A stretch of DNA of 64,000 nucleotides. It comes from Tetracentron sinense. Lineage: Eukaryota > Streptophyta > Magnoliopsida > Trochodendrales > Trochodendraceae. Positions 22,689 through 34,690 of this stretch are shown piece by piece. Made by a program: the position numbers and the translations under genes. How positions within the stretch are numbered: position 1 is the stretch's first letter; every line of letters starts with the position of its first letter. The notes under the pieces were generated by a model, which saw only the letters and a list, made by a program, of their open reading frames with translations, was not told the origin of the DNA and did no database searches. Where the stretch lies: the NCBI GenBank assembly GCA_015143295.1, contig CM026565.1:13390041-13454040 (forward strand), given 5' to 3'.

Positions 22689-25111
22689 TCAATCTTCGCC
22701 AACTTCAACAACTACGACAGCGTCATCGGGAACGATCGGAACGTTGTCAGCAGCAACAGCGGTATTGGCGGAAGCAGTTTCAGCTGGAGCCTCGGGGAAA
22801 ACGGGAGATGGTCCAATAGGTAACAGGGGTTGCCCCCCTCCTTGTACCTCGAGCTCTTCACCGAGCGGGAACTCCATGCCCATAGCCTTAGAACGAGTGG
22901 CCTCGTCCTTCGATTACTGGGGAGACTCTACTAGTCGTCCCGATTCTTGGAGCTCGTTCATCAGCTCCCTCTCCGTCTCGACCCGATCTTCGGCTATCAG
23001 CCGTTCCATCTCTGTCTGGAAGTGGGCTCGAAGAGACTCCGTTAAAGCCTCCTTGGCGGCTTCAACCTCCTTGTCCCTCATGGCCGCGGCCTCCTCAAGC
23101 TGTTTGGCCAACGCTGCCTTCTCGGCTTCAGTCACCTCTAGCCGTTGACGGAGAGTGTTCACGATCTCGTCCATCTCGCTGATCCGAAGGATGGATCTCT
23201 CGGCCTGTTCCACCGCCGCCTTCTCTCCCTCCATCGCCTTACGGGCTTCGTCCCGAGCTTTGTCCCGTTGTTTCACGGCCGTGGCAATCGTGCCTTTAGC
23301 AGCCCGCAGGTTAGCTCTAACGGACATCAACTCGTGGTTCAGCCGTTTCACGTCCTCAGCCCCCCTCTTCTCCAGGTCGATGACTTTGTCCCTCAGCGCA
23401 TTGGCATTACGCCTGTTTTCGGTGGTGATTTCGTACATCCCGGCGAGCATGTTGCCCAGCTAAAAAAAAAAAAGGGGAGAGAGAGAGATGGTATCAAAAA
23501 AAAAAAAAAAAAAAAAACGTACCATGGCAATAGCTCGACTCGCGGCACTGAACATCCCCATCCAGTGCATGTCTCTCGTTGCGGCTATATCCGCTGGGAG
23601 TCTCATCGCCAACATCATGGATGTGGCAATGGAGTCGTGCTCCATCGTCGAATGTACGACGGTAGGACGAGCATATCCTCGGGGGAAGACGGGATTCCAT
23701 AGCTCGGCGGGGCCCCCCAGGGTAATCCTCTCTCGAGGAGGGGCAGGAATTGGAGGAACAGAAGACGGGGAAGCGGAAGACGAAGCCACGTTTGCAGCTA
23801 GTGAGGAAGTAGAGGCCGGGACAACCACAAGGGCAGTAGAGTTGGGAGGAGCAACAGCAACCGTATCTGCCACAGTAGACAGAGCAGCTACGATAGCCAC
23901 GGGAGGGCCGGTGCTAACAATTGGAGGCTCCTCCGTGGGGATACCACTCCCCTCGCCGAATGTTGCAGCTTGAGTTGATGACACCCCGGCGGACTCCCGT
24001 TCTTGAACCCTCTGGTCGTGCTCCGCCTCTCGCCGAGCTTTTTTTGCCTTCAGGGCTTTGAGAGCTTCTTCCCTCTCTCTTTTCTCCGTCTTCTTATCCA
24101 CCGCGGATAGATGGGAGGGACGAGAAGGGCGGGGAGGACGAGTCAGCGTCGGAGCCTGTGAGGATCGTTGTGATAAGGGAAGTTGGTCAGCCATGTCTTC
24201 CTCTATCTCCTCGTCAAGGAAAGCTATCGGCCCGAGCGGTCTCTGAGGCGGTGGATGAGCTGGTCGGCGTGGCTTTCTAGGTAAGGTCCCTGCCTCTACA
24301 GCGGACCCTGTCTCTTGAGCAGAGGACGGCGTCCAGGTGACGTAATCGTCCCCTTTATCGATGCGAACTTTCCGAAGCGCGTACTCTTCTTCCGCGGAAA
24401 GTTCAGAGAAACGTGGCTTAGAAATCTCTGCAGAAAGAGCAAAACGTTATTAGCCATGTAACAGGAATACGTTTCCAGAACAGACAACGGAGAACGATTC
24501 AAAAGTAACAGACCTGAAGTAAATTCGTGGGGAACAGGACGGGCAGTCTCTGCCCTCCAAGCTCCGGAGACCACAAAAGGCATCTCCTTCCAGTCCCGTT
24601 CCACATCAGGGAGGTGTGTGATGATATCGGGGATCCTGGGTTTTTAACTCCAGGTGAAGTACGTTTTCTTTCCCTCCTCATCAACCCCCGGACATTTCAC
24701 GACATGGCGGAAGTGGAAGACGTGCCTGGCCTCTAAGTTGTGCCCGTCTCTGTTGAACTTGTCCATCAGAAACATGTATTTGTAGAACTTCGGGTGCATT
24801 TGCCCCGGGGCAACTTGAAGGACGGACAGGATGGAGTCTGCAATGGGAGATAAGGGAAATCGAAGTCCAGCCTCGAACTGGGCGAGGTAGACGATAGTGC
24901 AGGAAGAACGGTGGTCTGGAAGAACGTCTTCTTCCTTAAAATGAATGTGGACATGAGGGGGAATTTGGTAAAGGGCTCTGTAATGGTCAAGAGCGTATTT
25001 GACAACTGTTTTGGTTTTGGGTTTGGAAACGCTGGTAATAACACCGTGAGGGGCACTGCCTGAACAACTGGCTTCATCGGCACTATCTATTCTAACAACT
25101 TCGGCAGACAT
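22689..25111 (-). mobile_element. Antisense spliced gene inside the Tat element, copy 1
   Basis: The minus strand carries several open stretches that read as exons of one gene. The first, from ATG at 25111, resembles the domain called putative gypsy-type transposon (Transposase_28): YQIPPHVHIHF, FEAGLRFPLSPIADSILSVL, VAPGQMHPKFYKYMF. Next come a Trp-rich stretch (24296-24604), a Ser/Pro/Ala-rich part (from 24194), a coiled coil (22914-23450; heptad-rich Glu/Ala/Lys) and an acidic tail. The intron at about 23460-23521 has a GTACGT donor and a T-rich acceptor and explains the long A-runs seen on the plus strand. Function unknown. Similar antisense genes are known in some Tat elements. At least one break. 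Confidence 0.75.
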
Positions 25112-25701
25112 GGTGGCAAACAAGTATAGCAAAAAAAAATATAGGAAAACGACCACAGAACAAAAGAAGAGGTGGATGGAAGAGGTTAACTGAACACAAA
25201 AGAAAAGAGGAGAATCTTACCAAAACTGTATATCTAGGAAGCAAGGAGCACAGCAAGAGAAGAGAGAAGAGCAGAGCAGCAGACCGTCGGTGAGAAGAAT
25301 TTCCAGCGGAGTAGCAGAACGCAAGAATTCAAGCGAAGAAGATGAAGTACCAGGCCTTCAGTACTTATAGACCAGTCCATAACTCGAAGGACGATAATGA
25401 CCTCGATCTATACCGTACGCGTATCCATGCATGCAGACAACATGAAGGGCAGGATGGTCTTTTGACCGAGTTAAGTACCGTCGGGTAAAATGAAGCGTCC
25501 GAAAGATAATGATGACAGCCTGCCAAAAATTTATGAGGTATGATGTTTCGGCACGTGCAATACAGTTGGCACGACGCTACGTCTTCGCGTGCAGAATACG
25601 TGACCTATCGCCATTCTGAGGTTAGCAGTATCTTCTCCTCCGTCGTTTCGCTATATTTATGACACTCTGAACCACGTTCAAAGTATCATAAAGGGGCAAT
25701 T
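25112..25701 (-). promoter_or_regulatory. Promoter and leader region of the antisense gene
   Basis: Upstream of the antisense ATG there is a possible leader intron (donor GTAAGATTC on the minus strand near 25218), a purine-rich leader (25200-25350 on the plus strand) and a TATA-like CTATAAGTA on the minus strand near 25369, about 260 bp from the ATG. This places an antisense promoter just inside the next LTR, pointing away from it. Confidence 0.5.
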
Positions 25702-26160
25702 TGTAATGGGAAAATTTCGTAAAACCCCAAGTATGGTAGTAACGAGCTCGTCCTCGGTGGTGGTTATCGTTTGAGCTCATTTCCGTCATCTCTTCGACGA
25801 CGGGCCCGTTGTCATATGGACCGAGAGAACGTTGTCCACTGAACGACGACCCCGTTATCTCATAGACGACGATCACCGTCTTCATTCTAACAACGTACCC
25901 GTCGTCTTATTGTCAACGACCCCGTACCCCAAACACGTAATGAGATCCGGTGCTATTGCCCAGTAGCCTGGGACTGATCCTACCTCTACGATGGTAGGTG
26001 GGAAACACTGTCTGCTGCATTACATGCCAATTTATGCTAGTCACCTCGGACGTTCCTACTCTATGCCTGCTCCTCTTTAGAATGCAGCTACGCTGCAGTA
26101 AATGACCGGGAGATCTATCTCTGATTATGGAAGTACACATCATATATTTGAGGTGTGCAT
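25702..26160 (+). repeat. Partial internal LTR of the Tat element
   Basis: Preceded by the polypurine tract AAAGGGGCAATT and starting TGTAATGGG, this matches the first ~460 bp of the outer LTRs, then breaks off at about 26160 and joins sequence equivalent to position ~20055 (RNase H end). The primer-binding site, gag, protease and RT are absent from this second unit. From about 25755 the match becomes noisy. Confidence 0.88.
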
Positions 26161-28080
26161 TGTCACTCAGCACGACGTTCGATATCCAATATCAGGCACA
26201 GAAAACCGCAGAGAAAGGACAGGCCGTTGCAAGCTTCCTGGCTGATTTCCCCGTGGGAGGAGGCCGGAAACTTGCAGTAGAGCGCCGACCGTCATGAGCT
26301 CCAGACGATGCGGAGGAGGATACCGTTGTGGACGACGAGACGGGGAGATGGTAAACCAAAACTGCGATCACTGTGCGTGCGACGGGGTCTCGTAGTAGGA
26401 TGGGGGTCAATGCGCTGGTTCGGGACTTGGGTGTTCTTGTCAGCCCAGTCATGTAAAGTACCAAGCTGGACGCGTCTGGTATGCTGCTCCATAATGAAGC
26501 TGAACGAATAGAAGCGTTACTACTTGGGTTGCAAAGTGCAACAGAGAGTTGGGAATTTCGATCGGAGGTCTGTGATTCACAGCCGCGGTAACAAGTCAAC
26601 TGGTATATATGATTGTCGAGAGGACAAGGAGGGACGCTCCGCTGCACTTTTAACAAGAACACGAAGGCCTTTGATGTCACGAGATTAAACATGCAAGGGA
26701 CGATAAACAGGTCATGATGACGCATTGGACATAGCTCACCTCGATGATGCAAACTGATTGAACCAAGACAATCCTTGGAGTAAAGAATACCCATCCATGG
26801 AACTGCAAACACCACGCACGGTGTATCGTAATCAAGTGCCAAGTATGGATGACGGGCATAATAACTTATTTGAAGAAGGAATTCTCCCCTTCGACACAAA
26901 AGGAAGGATAGCAAGACGAGACAAGTAAAGCTCCCCGTATACCCTGTGGCTGGGGAAGGAACTGGACCAGTTAAATCCTTGGAGGGCCCCCTTTGAGATG
27001 CGTGCAATCCTGAAGACGTAGAGAAGATCTTAGCCGAGATCCACGAAGTGATTTGCGGAATCATTGGGAGGGACGGACTATCGCTCATCGTGCTCTGGGG
27101 CAAGATATTTTTGGCAATACATGCAAGCTGACGCACAAAATCGTTAATACAAAAATGCATCACAAGGTCAGCGTCATGCGAAATTAATTCAGGCCCCCGC
27201 TCAGGAACTAAACATGTGTCTTCAACATTGGCCTTTCGGCGTGGGGATTGATATCGTAGGACTCCGTTACTAAGGCTCCGGTAATCTAACTTTTCTAGTG
27301 GTAGCCACGGTTACTTCTCCCGGGGATCGAGGCGGTTCACTTGCGCGTTATTAGAGAACAAGAAGTGAAGAAGTTCTTTTGTGGAAACATATTGTCTGTA
27401 GATCGGCATCCGCAGTCCATCATTTTGAAAACGGGAAGCAGTTATAGGAAAAAACATGACGACTTTTGCCGAGAGTTACAAATCAAGAACATCTGCTATT
27501 CTCCGTATTACTAGGGGAAGGCCTTGCGCGAAGCAGCTAAAAGAACTTTTGAATGCACTCAAAAGAAGACTGGAAGATTCTAAGGGAAAGTGGACCAGCG
27601 AGTTACATAATGCGTTGTGGGGATACAGGACAACACCGCGGAGCCCTACGAACGAGACCCCGTTCTCTTTGGCATATGGGACGGAGGCTGTTATTCCCAC
27701 CGAAGTCTGCCTGCCAACAAACACGTTCCCGAAGAAGCACGGAGAGGAAGACAAAAACGTCGAATTAATGGCTATTCATTTGGACTTGCTGGAAGAAAAG
27801 CGGGAAGATGCTAGTATCCAGATGAAACGGTATCAGCAACAGTTACGAAAGGCATACAATAGAAAGTACGGAAAAGGATTCTTCAAGTCGGAGATCTCGT
27901 TCTTCGAAAAGTCTTCCAACATACACGAGAAGTCAATAGCGGAAAACTGGTCCTAACTGGGAAGGGCCATACATCGTGGACCGTGTCGGGATCCCCGGTG
28001 TGTACTACCTTAAAGACCTACAAGGTAATGTAATTCAGAAGTCATGGAACGTCATGAATTTAAAGCAATTTTTCCAATAA
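26161..28080 (+). mobile_element. Second, partial copy of Tat pol (RNase H end to integrase)
   Basis: Equivalent to 20055-21981. Up to about 27550 the sequence departs from the first copy by very many small insertions and deletions; from about 27550 on it is almost identical (plus-strand integrase C-terminal frame 27456-27956). The change in quality is abrupt and does not follow any element boundary. Confidence 0.88.
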
Positions 28081-28161
28081 AGTTGTGCGTTATGAGCATT
28101 TGCTGTGAGCATGTGATCAATCGTTTTTATTTACATATCCAGTACTTGGTAAAATGTTATA

Positions 28162-28433
28162 GATGTGTTACCACAGCGGGTGCATTTCACACGAACAGGG
28201 TATTCACCACGGGACACAGGTGGCTCATACAAAGGAATTGCCATCTGAGCATACTGGTGGCTTATACTAATGGAATGTCCTCTGAGCATGGTGTCCCGAT
28301 GTGTTACCACAGCGGCTGCATTTCACACGAACAGGGTACTCACCACGGGACACAGGTGGCTCATACAAAGGAATTACCATTTGAGCATACTGGTGGCTTA
28401 TACTAATGGAATGTCCTCTGAGCATGGTGTCCC
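28162..28433 (+). repeat. 136-bp tandem repeat, second copy
   Basis: Same two units as at 22063-22334, nearly identical. Confidence 0.9.
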
Positions 28434-28784
28434 ACCACGAGTTACCACAAGTTCATCTTTATGAAATGGACCATTTGTCGAAGTACGTCTGTAGTGTTAA
28501 TCCGCGTCTTTGAACGTAGAGTATGTCTGCATTCCAAGAATAACCCAACCCCTATTAGAGTAATATAGTAAATTATATTCGTTATGAGAGGGGTATCCAA
28601 TCACGAGTTAATTATATGCTATTTGTCTTATTTGAACGAGATGCCTATTCCGGATCGATCGGTTGCTACACGGTGACCACAAATGGGGATATATATAAAA
28701 TTTACTAACGGGAGTCGAACATCCGAATTGCCATGAGTACATAAACAAAATATGAAAAGAAGGGGATAGGAAGGAGGAAAGATC

Positions 28785-31203
28785 AATCTTCGCCAACTTC
28801 AACAACTACGACAGCGTCATCGGGAACGATCGGAACGTTGTCAGCAGCAACAGCGGTATTGGCGGAAGCAGTTTCAGCTGAGCCTCGGGGAAAACGGGAG
28901 ATGGTCCAATAGGTAACAGGGGTTGCCCCCCCTCCTGTACCTCGAGCTCTTCACCGAGCGGGAACTCCATGCCCATAGCCTTAGAACGAGTGGCCTCGTC
29001 CTCGATTACTGGGGAGACTCTACTAGTCGTCCCGATTCTCGGAGCTCGTTCATCAGCTCCCTCTCCGTCTCGACCCGATCTTCGGCTATCAGCCGTTCCA
29101 TCTCTGTCTGGAAGTGGGCTCGAAGAGACTCCGTTAAAGCCTCCTTGGCGGCTTCAACCTCCTTGTCCCTCATGGCCGCGGCCTCCTCAAGCTGTTTGGC
29201 CAACGCTGCCTTCTCGGCTTCAGTCACCTCTAGCCGTTGACGGAGAGTGTTCACGATCTCGTCCATCTCGCTGATCCGAAGGATGGATCTCTCGGCCTGT
29301 TCCACCGCCGCCTTCTCTCCCTCCATCGCCTTACGGGCTTCGTCCCGAGCTTTGTCCCGTTGTTTCACGGCCGTGGCAATCGTGCCTTTAGCAGCCCGCA
29401 GGTTAGCTCTAACGGACATCAACTCGTGGTTCAGCCGTTTCACGTCCTCAGCCCCCCTCTTCTCCAGGTCGATGACTTTGTCCCTCAGCGCATTGGCATT
29501 ACGCCTGTTTTCGGTGGTGATTTCGTACATCCCGGCGAGCATGTTGCCCAGCTAAAAAAAAAAAAGGGGAGAGAGAGAGATGGTATCAAAAAAAAAAAAA
29601 AAAAAAAAACGTACCATGGCAATAGCTCGACTCGCGGCACTGAACATCCCCATCCAGTGCATGTCTCTCGTTGCGGCTATATCCGCTGGGAGTCTCATCG
29701 CCAACATCATGGATGTGGCAATGGAGTCGTGCTCCATCGTCGAATGTACGACGGTAGGACGAGCATATCCTCGGGGGAAGACGGGATTCCATAGCTCGGC
29801 GGGGCCCCCCAGGGTAATCCTCTCTCGAGGAGGGGCAGGAATTGGAGGAACAGAAGACGGGGAAGCGGAAGACGAAGCCACGTTTGCGGCTGGTGAGGAA
29901 GTAGAGGCCGGGACAACCACAGGGGCAGTAGAGTTGGGAGGAGCAACAGCAGCCGTATCTGCCACAGTAGACGGGGCAGCTACGATAGCCACGGGAGGGC
30001 CGGTGCTAACAATTGGAGGCTCCTCCGCGGGGATACCACTCCCCTCGCCGAATGTTGCAGCTTGAGTAGATGACACCCCGGCGGACTCCCGTTCTCGAAC
30101 CCTCTGGTCGTGCTCCGCCTCTCGCCGAGCTTTTTTCGCCTTCAGGGCTTTGAGAGCTTCTTCCCTCTCTCTTTTCTCCGTCTTCTTATCCGCCGCGGAT
30201 AGACGGGAGGGACGAGAAGGGTGGGGAGGATGAGTCAGCGTCGGAGCCTGTGAGGATCGTTGTGATAAGGGAAGTTGGTCAGCCATGTCTTCCTCTATCT
30301 CCTCGTCAAGGAAAGCTATCGGCCCGAGCGGTCTCTGAGGCGGTGGATGAGCTGGTCGGCGTGGCTTTCTAGGTAAGGTCCCTGCCTCTACAGCGGACCC
30401 TGTCTCTTGAGCAGAGGACGGCGTCCAGGTGACGTAATCGTCCCCTTTATCGATGCGAACTTTCCGAAGCGCGTACTCTTCTTCCGCGGAAAGTTCAGAG
30501 AAACGTGGCTTAGAAATCTCTGCAGAAAGAGCAAAACGTTATTAGCCATGTAACAGGAATACGTTTCCAGAACAGACAACGGAGAACGATTCAAAAGTAA
30601 CAGACCTGAAGTAAATTCGTGGGGAACAGGACGGGCAGTCTCTGCCCTCCAAGCTCCGGAGACCACAAAAGGCATCTCCTTCCAGTCCCGTTCCACATCA
30701 GGGAGGTGTGTGATGATATCGGGGATCCTGGGTTTTTAACTCCAGGTGAAGTACGTTTTCTTTCCCTCCTCATCAACCCCCGGACATTTCACGACATGGC
30801 GGAAGTGGAAGACGTGCCTGGCCTCTAAGTTGTGCCCGTCTCTGTTGAACTTGTCCATCAGAAACATGTATTTGTAGAACTTCGGGTGCATTTGCCCCGG
30901 GGCAACTTGAAGGACGGACAGGATGGAGTCTGCAATGGGAGATAAGGGAAATCGAAGTCCAGCCTCGAACTGGGCGAGGTAGACGATAGTGCAGGAAGAA
31001 CGGTGGTCTGGAAGAACGTCTTCTTCCTTAAAATGAATGTGGACATGAGGGGGAATTTGGTAAAGGGCTCTGTAATGGTCAAGAGCGTATTTGACAACTG
31101 TTTTGGTTTTGGGTTTGGAAACGCTGGTAATAACACCGTGAGGGGCACTGCCTGAACAACTGGCTTCATCGGCACTATCTATTCTAACAACTTCGGCAGA
31201 CAT
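28785..31203 (-). mobile_element. Antisense spliced gene inside the Tat element, copy 2
   Basis: Almost identical to the gene at 22689-25111, with the same exon and intron layout: Transposase_28-like start from ATG 31203, Ser/Pro-rich part from 30286, T-rich intron at 29552-29613, coiled coil 29006-29542. A few substitutions in the Ser/Pro-rich part separate the copies. Its function is unknown. Confidence 0.75.
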
Positions 31204-31785
31204 GGTGGCAAACAAGTATAGCAAAAAAAAAATATAGGAAAACGACCACAGAACAAAAGAAGAGGTGGATGGAAGAGGTTAAACTGAACACAAAAGAAAA
31301 GAGGAGAATCTTACCAAAAACTGTATATCTAGGAAGCAAGGAGCACAGCAAGAGAAGAGAGAAGAGCAGAGCAGCAGACCGTCGGTGAGAAGAATTTCCA
31401 GCGGAGTAGCAGAACGCAAGAATTCAAGCGAAGAAGATGAAGTACCAGGCCTTCAGTACTTATAGACCAGTCCATAACTCGAAGGACGATAATGACCTCG
31501 ATCTATACCGTACGCGTATCCATGCATGCAGACAACATGAAGGGCAGGATGGTCTTTTGACCGAGTTAAGTAACCGTCGGGTAAAATGAAGCGTCCGAAA
31601 GATAATGATGACAGCCTGCCAAAAATTTATGAGGTATGATGTTTCGGCACGTGCAATACAGTTGGCACGACGCTACGTCTTCGCGTGCAGAATACGTGAC
31701 CTATCGCCATTCTGAGGTTAGCAGTATCTTCTCCTCCGTCGTTTCGCTATATTTATGACACTCTGAACCACGTTCAAAGTATCAT

Positions 31786-31797
31786 AAAGGGGCAATT
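31786..31797 (+). promoter_or_regulatory. Polypurine tract of the Tat element
   Basis: AAAGGGGCAATT lies directly before the 3' LTR start TGTAATGGG; the same tract precedes the internal partial LTR at 25702. Confidence 0.8.
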
Positions 31798-32525
31798 TGT
31801 AATGGGAAAATTTCGTAAAACCCCAAGTATGGTAGTAACGAGCTCGTCCTCGGTGTGGTGTTATCGTTTGAGCTCATTTCCGTCATCTCTTCGACGACGG
31901 GCCCGTTGTCATATGGACGACGAGAACGTTGTCCACTGAACGACGACCCCGTTATCTCATAGACGACGATCACGTCTTCATTCTAACAACGTACCCGTCG
32001 TCTTATTGTCAACGACCCCGTACCCCAACACGTAATGAGATCCGGTGCTATTGCCCAGTAGCCTGGGACTGATCCTACCTCTACGATGGTAGGTGGGAAA
32101 CACTGTCTTGGCATTAAATGCCATTTAATGCTAGTCACCTCGGACGAGTTCCTACTCTATGCCTGCTCTCTTTTATATGCAGATACGCTTGCAGTACAAA
32201 TGACCGGGAGATCTATCTAAAATGATTATTGAAGTACACATCAGAGATTTGAGGTGTGCATGGTCATCCATGAGTGCCTATGGCCATGGCAGGAGGGGCC
32301 TATAAGAACCTATGAAAAACAGTGTGAAGGGATGGATTTTTAAGAGCTAAGACCCTTAATCTCTCTGCATTTGTCTTACTGTTCATCATCTTCTACACCT
32401 ACTGACTTTACCATCGGAGTACAGGTTAGGGTGCCACACCCTCCACTCCAACCTTTTACCGGTAAACCAGAGCGTGGGGAGGAGCTGTTGCTGATGCGTG
32501 TCCTTTTCGGTAATTTCCCCTCACA
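31798..32525 (+). repeat. 3' LTR of the Tat element
   Basis: 728 bp, TGTAATGGG to CCCCTCACA, followed by the target duplication GGTAT (32526-32530). About 97% identical to the 5' LTR by eye. Confidence 0.93.
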
Positions 32526-34636
32526 GGTATAAATCTCTCATTCTCACCCACACCCACACCCACACCCACACCCACTTAGAATCTACCACCTAGTAATAGC
32601 CCTCTACCTGAGGCTCCTCAGCAGGGGCCTCCTCAACGTACTCCTCTTCCTCCCATAGATCGGGAGCACATATGTCAAAAGGAGCGGGCACTCCACTAAC
32701 ACATGCCGACATCAAAAGTACAACTGAACATGGAATACTCAGCGGATACCAAACACTAACCAACAGTCATAGCAATACAATAATGGAATATAAAGCGGAA
32801 GCAATTCATTTCATAACAAGTAAGTAAACAGTTTATATATCATGCTTGCATCACTTCAAAGCTGAGAAAAACTCTTAAAATCATCGTGTACTTGACTTGA
32901 CTTGAAAATACTATTTTCGTGCTTGAAAACTTGTCTTGTTATGTTCTGTCTTTCTTGTCTTGTTATGTCATGCATGTCATGTCGTGTCATGCCTTGCTTG
33001 TCTTGTCATGTCGTGTCGTGTTCTTACTTGATTGGAATTTAAATATGCTCATGCTACTTGTGAGGGAGGGGAGACCCCTCTTCTAATGAGATGCACTTGT
33101 GAGGGAGAATGGTGTAGAATCTCCTCATTTTAAATGAGATACAACTTGTGAGGGAGGGGAAACCCCTCTTTAGCGCAAAATGCATTTAGAGTAAACATGC
33201 ATGCTTGGGGTCTTGCTTTGCGGTTTCTTGTTCTTGTCAAAGGCGAGGCAAAACATATCTTAAGATATGCCATACCTCTCATACCAATCCTTATGTTTGG
33301 CCTTGCCATGGTCTTCGTGAATCGAAAATTTTGTACTTGATTTTTCTTGAAAACAAAACACAGTGTTTCATGCTTGGAAAACCCTACTCATGGACTACAT
33401 GTCGTGCTCGTGGTTTCGTGTACAATTAAGAATGACAATGGTATAGAAAACATTTGTATTTGATCAATAATTAAATCAATTAATAAGCATTTAATCTATC
33501 AACATGCCATTCTAGAAAGTAAAGAAGTTCACACATGCATTTTCTAAGAACAATTATCATTTTCTTCATTGTGGCATTTCATCAAACACTTGGTATGTGC
33601 ATTATAGCTAAATCTTGCGTTTCTAAGTGGGTTAATGCTCACAACATACATGTGTGTTCATTATTAATACAATGCCCTTCCCATTTTGTTCATCACAACA
33701 CATACACACGGCATCCATCACCCATACACATCCACACAACTATCTATCTCCATTCATGTACCCCATTACTTTATCATGTTTAGAATTTGGGAGAAAAATC
33801 CAAGAAAAGAAGAAGAATATGAACTAAGAGGGTAGCATAGGGTACCGACCTCGAAAAAGGGGAGAAAACCCTTGATTGAAGCTCTAACTTGAAAGAGGAG
33901 AACTCAACCTTGGATATGAAGAAGCCTTGCTTGATTTGGGGAGATCTTAATCTCCTCTTGATCTTGGATGCAATCCCCCTTGGAGATTTTCCCAAATATC
34001 TCATCTCTTCTTCTCTCAATCTTTCTCTCATTTCCTCTCTCTTAGGTTTAGGATTCCCAAAAATCCCAAAATGGCTTCTATTTATAAGCCCAAGGGTTGA
34101 AACCCTTGATTTCGGGCCTTTAAAAAAACAGAGTTCCGCGATGACGATCGATCTTCGGTCTTGGGATGACCGATTCGTCCACGTTCCTGTAGACTTGCCC
34201 AGATTCCTGTCTCCAGACGATCGATCGTTGGTGTTGGGCGATCGATCGTCCAGCTTCTTAAAAGCCATCAAATTTCTAGGTTCAGGGCGATCGATCATCA
34301 AGTTTTGGACCATCGATCATCCAAGTTCCAGTAAGTTGCCTAGGTTTTCTGGGTTCGTGATGATCGATCGTTGGTGTGAGGCGATCGATCGTCAAACCCA
34401 GTTTTTTTTTTCATCATTTTTCACCTACAGACCCCTTGGGGTATTTCGGCCATAACGTTTGACTCGTTCGTCAGATTTTGACGATTCAACTTGCGTTAGA
34501 CTCGTCATTTGGAAAGGAATATTTCCTGCATTTTAGAATTTCCAAATTCTTTTTTATTTATTAATTGGATTACATGAAAGGCCAAGTGGCTACGAAAACA
34601 TTGTTCATTAGGTACTGAAAGTTTCGGGGCGCTATA
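32526..34636 (-). mobile_element. Solo LTR of family T (LTR-3), right part
   Basis: Continues the LTR begun at 15173. It holds a CCCACA hexamer run (about 32547-32577), GGAATACTCAGCGGATACC, CTTGT-rich runs (32930-33030), CTTGTGAGGGAG segments, a minus-strand TATA box (34078-34088), a CGATCGATCG-type array (34138-34400) and the conserved block (34436-34515). It ends CGGGGCGCTATA at 34636. No internal region or partner LTR is attached, so it is a solo LTR of about 2.36 kb once the Tat element is set aside. Open frames on both strands at 33.8-34.5 kb are incidental. Confidence 0.87.
34138..34400. repeat. Palindrome array in the U3 of LTR-3 (CGATCGATCG-type)
   Basis: Six or more CGATCGATCG or near-copies (GACGATCGATC, GGCGATCGATCGTC, GATCATC variants) spaced 20-60 bp apart. 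The array starts about 50 bp upstream of the minus-strand TATA box. The word is related to that of LTR-1, but the sequence between words differs. Confidence 0.85.
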
Positions 34637-34690
34637 GTATTCCTTAAGTCGAATGACATGACAAAGAACTCGTAGTGCCTATACCAAAAG
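34637..34690 (-). mobile_element. Continuation of the Tekay-like reverse transcriptase
   Basis: The minus strand reads RYRHYEFFVMSFDLRN, the block that in Ty3/gypsy RT sits just upstream of the part ending at 15172. This shows that both flanks of the LTR-3 insertion belong to one element. Similarity ends near 34690, so the element lacks the rest of RT, protease, gag and its 5' LTR. Confidence 0.85.

Larger units (their letters stand above)
15425..32525 (+). mobile_element. Tat-lineage Ty3/gypsy element, 17.1 kb, with a duplicated 3' half
   Basis: The ends TGTAATGGG...CCTCACA are flanked by the perfect 5-bp target duplication GGTAT (15420-15424 and 32526-32530). Order: 5' LTR, primer-binding site, gag-protease, RT, RNase H, a second archaeal-type RNase H, integrase, tandem repeats, antisense gene, partial LTR, second copy of RNase H-integrase, second repeats and antisense gene, polypurine tract, 3' LTR. 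The second RNase H and the antisense gene point to the Tat lineage. The outer LTRs differ at about 19 of ~728 positions by my count (~2.6%), so this is the youngest layer of the nest, probably 1-2 million years at usual plant rates. It looks nearly whole apart from the duplication, with about four or five breaks in the main reading frames. Confidence 0.93.

Noticed and set aside
23145-23973. Plus-strand frames of 185 and 161 codons, and their twins at 29237-30065
   Set aside because: They are shadows of the antisense coiled-coil and Ser/Pro-rich exons and cross the intron A-run.
26192-27163. A 323-codon minus-strand open frame
   Set aside because: It lies opposite the second Tat pol copy in the error-rich patch and has no domain; the first copy has no matching frame.
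33780-34455. Open frames of 177 and 188 codons on opposite strands
   Set aside because: Both lie in the non-coding U3/leader part of LTR-3 and the equivalent part of the other LTRs is not open.
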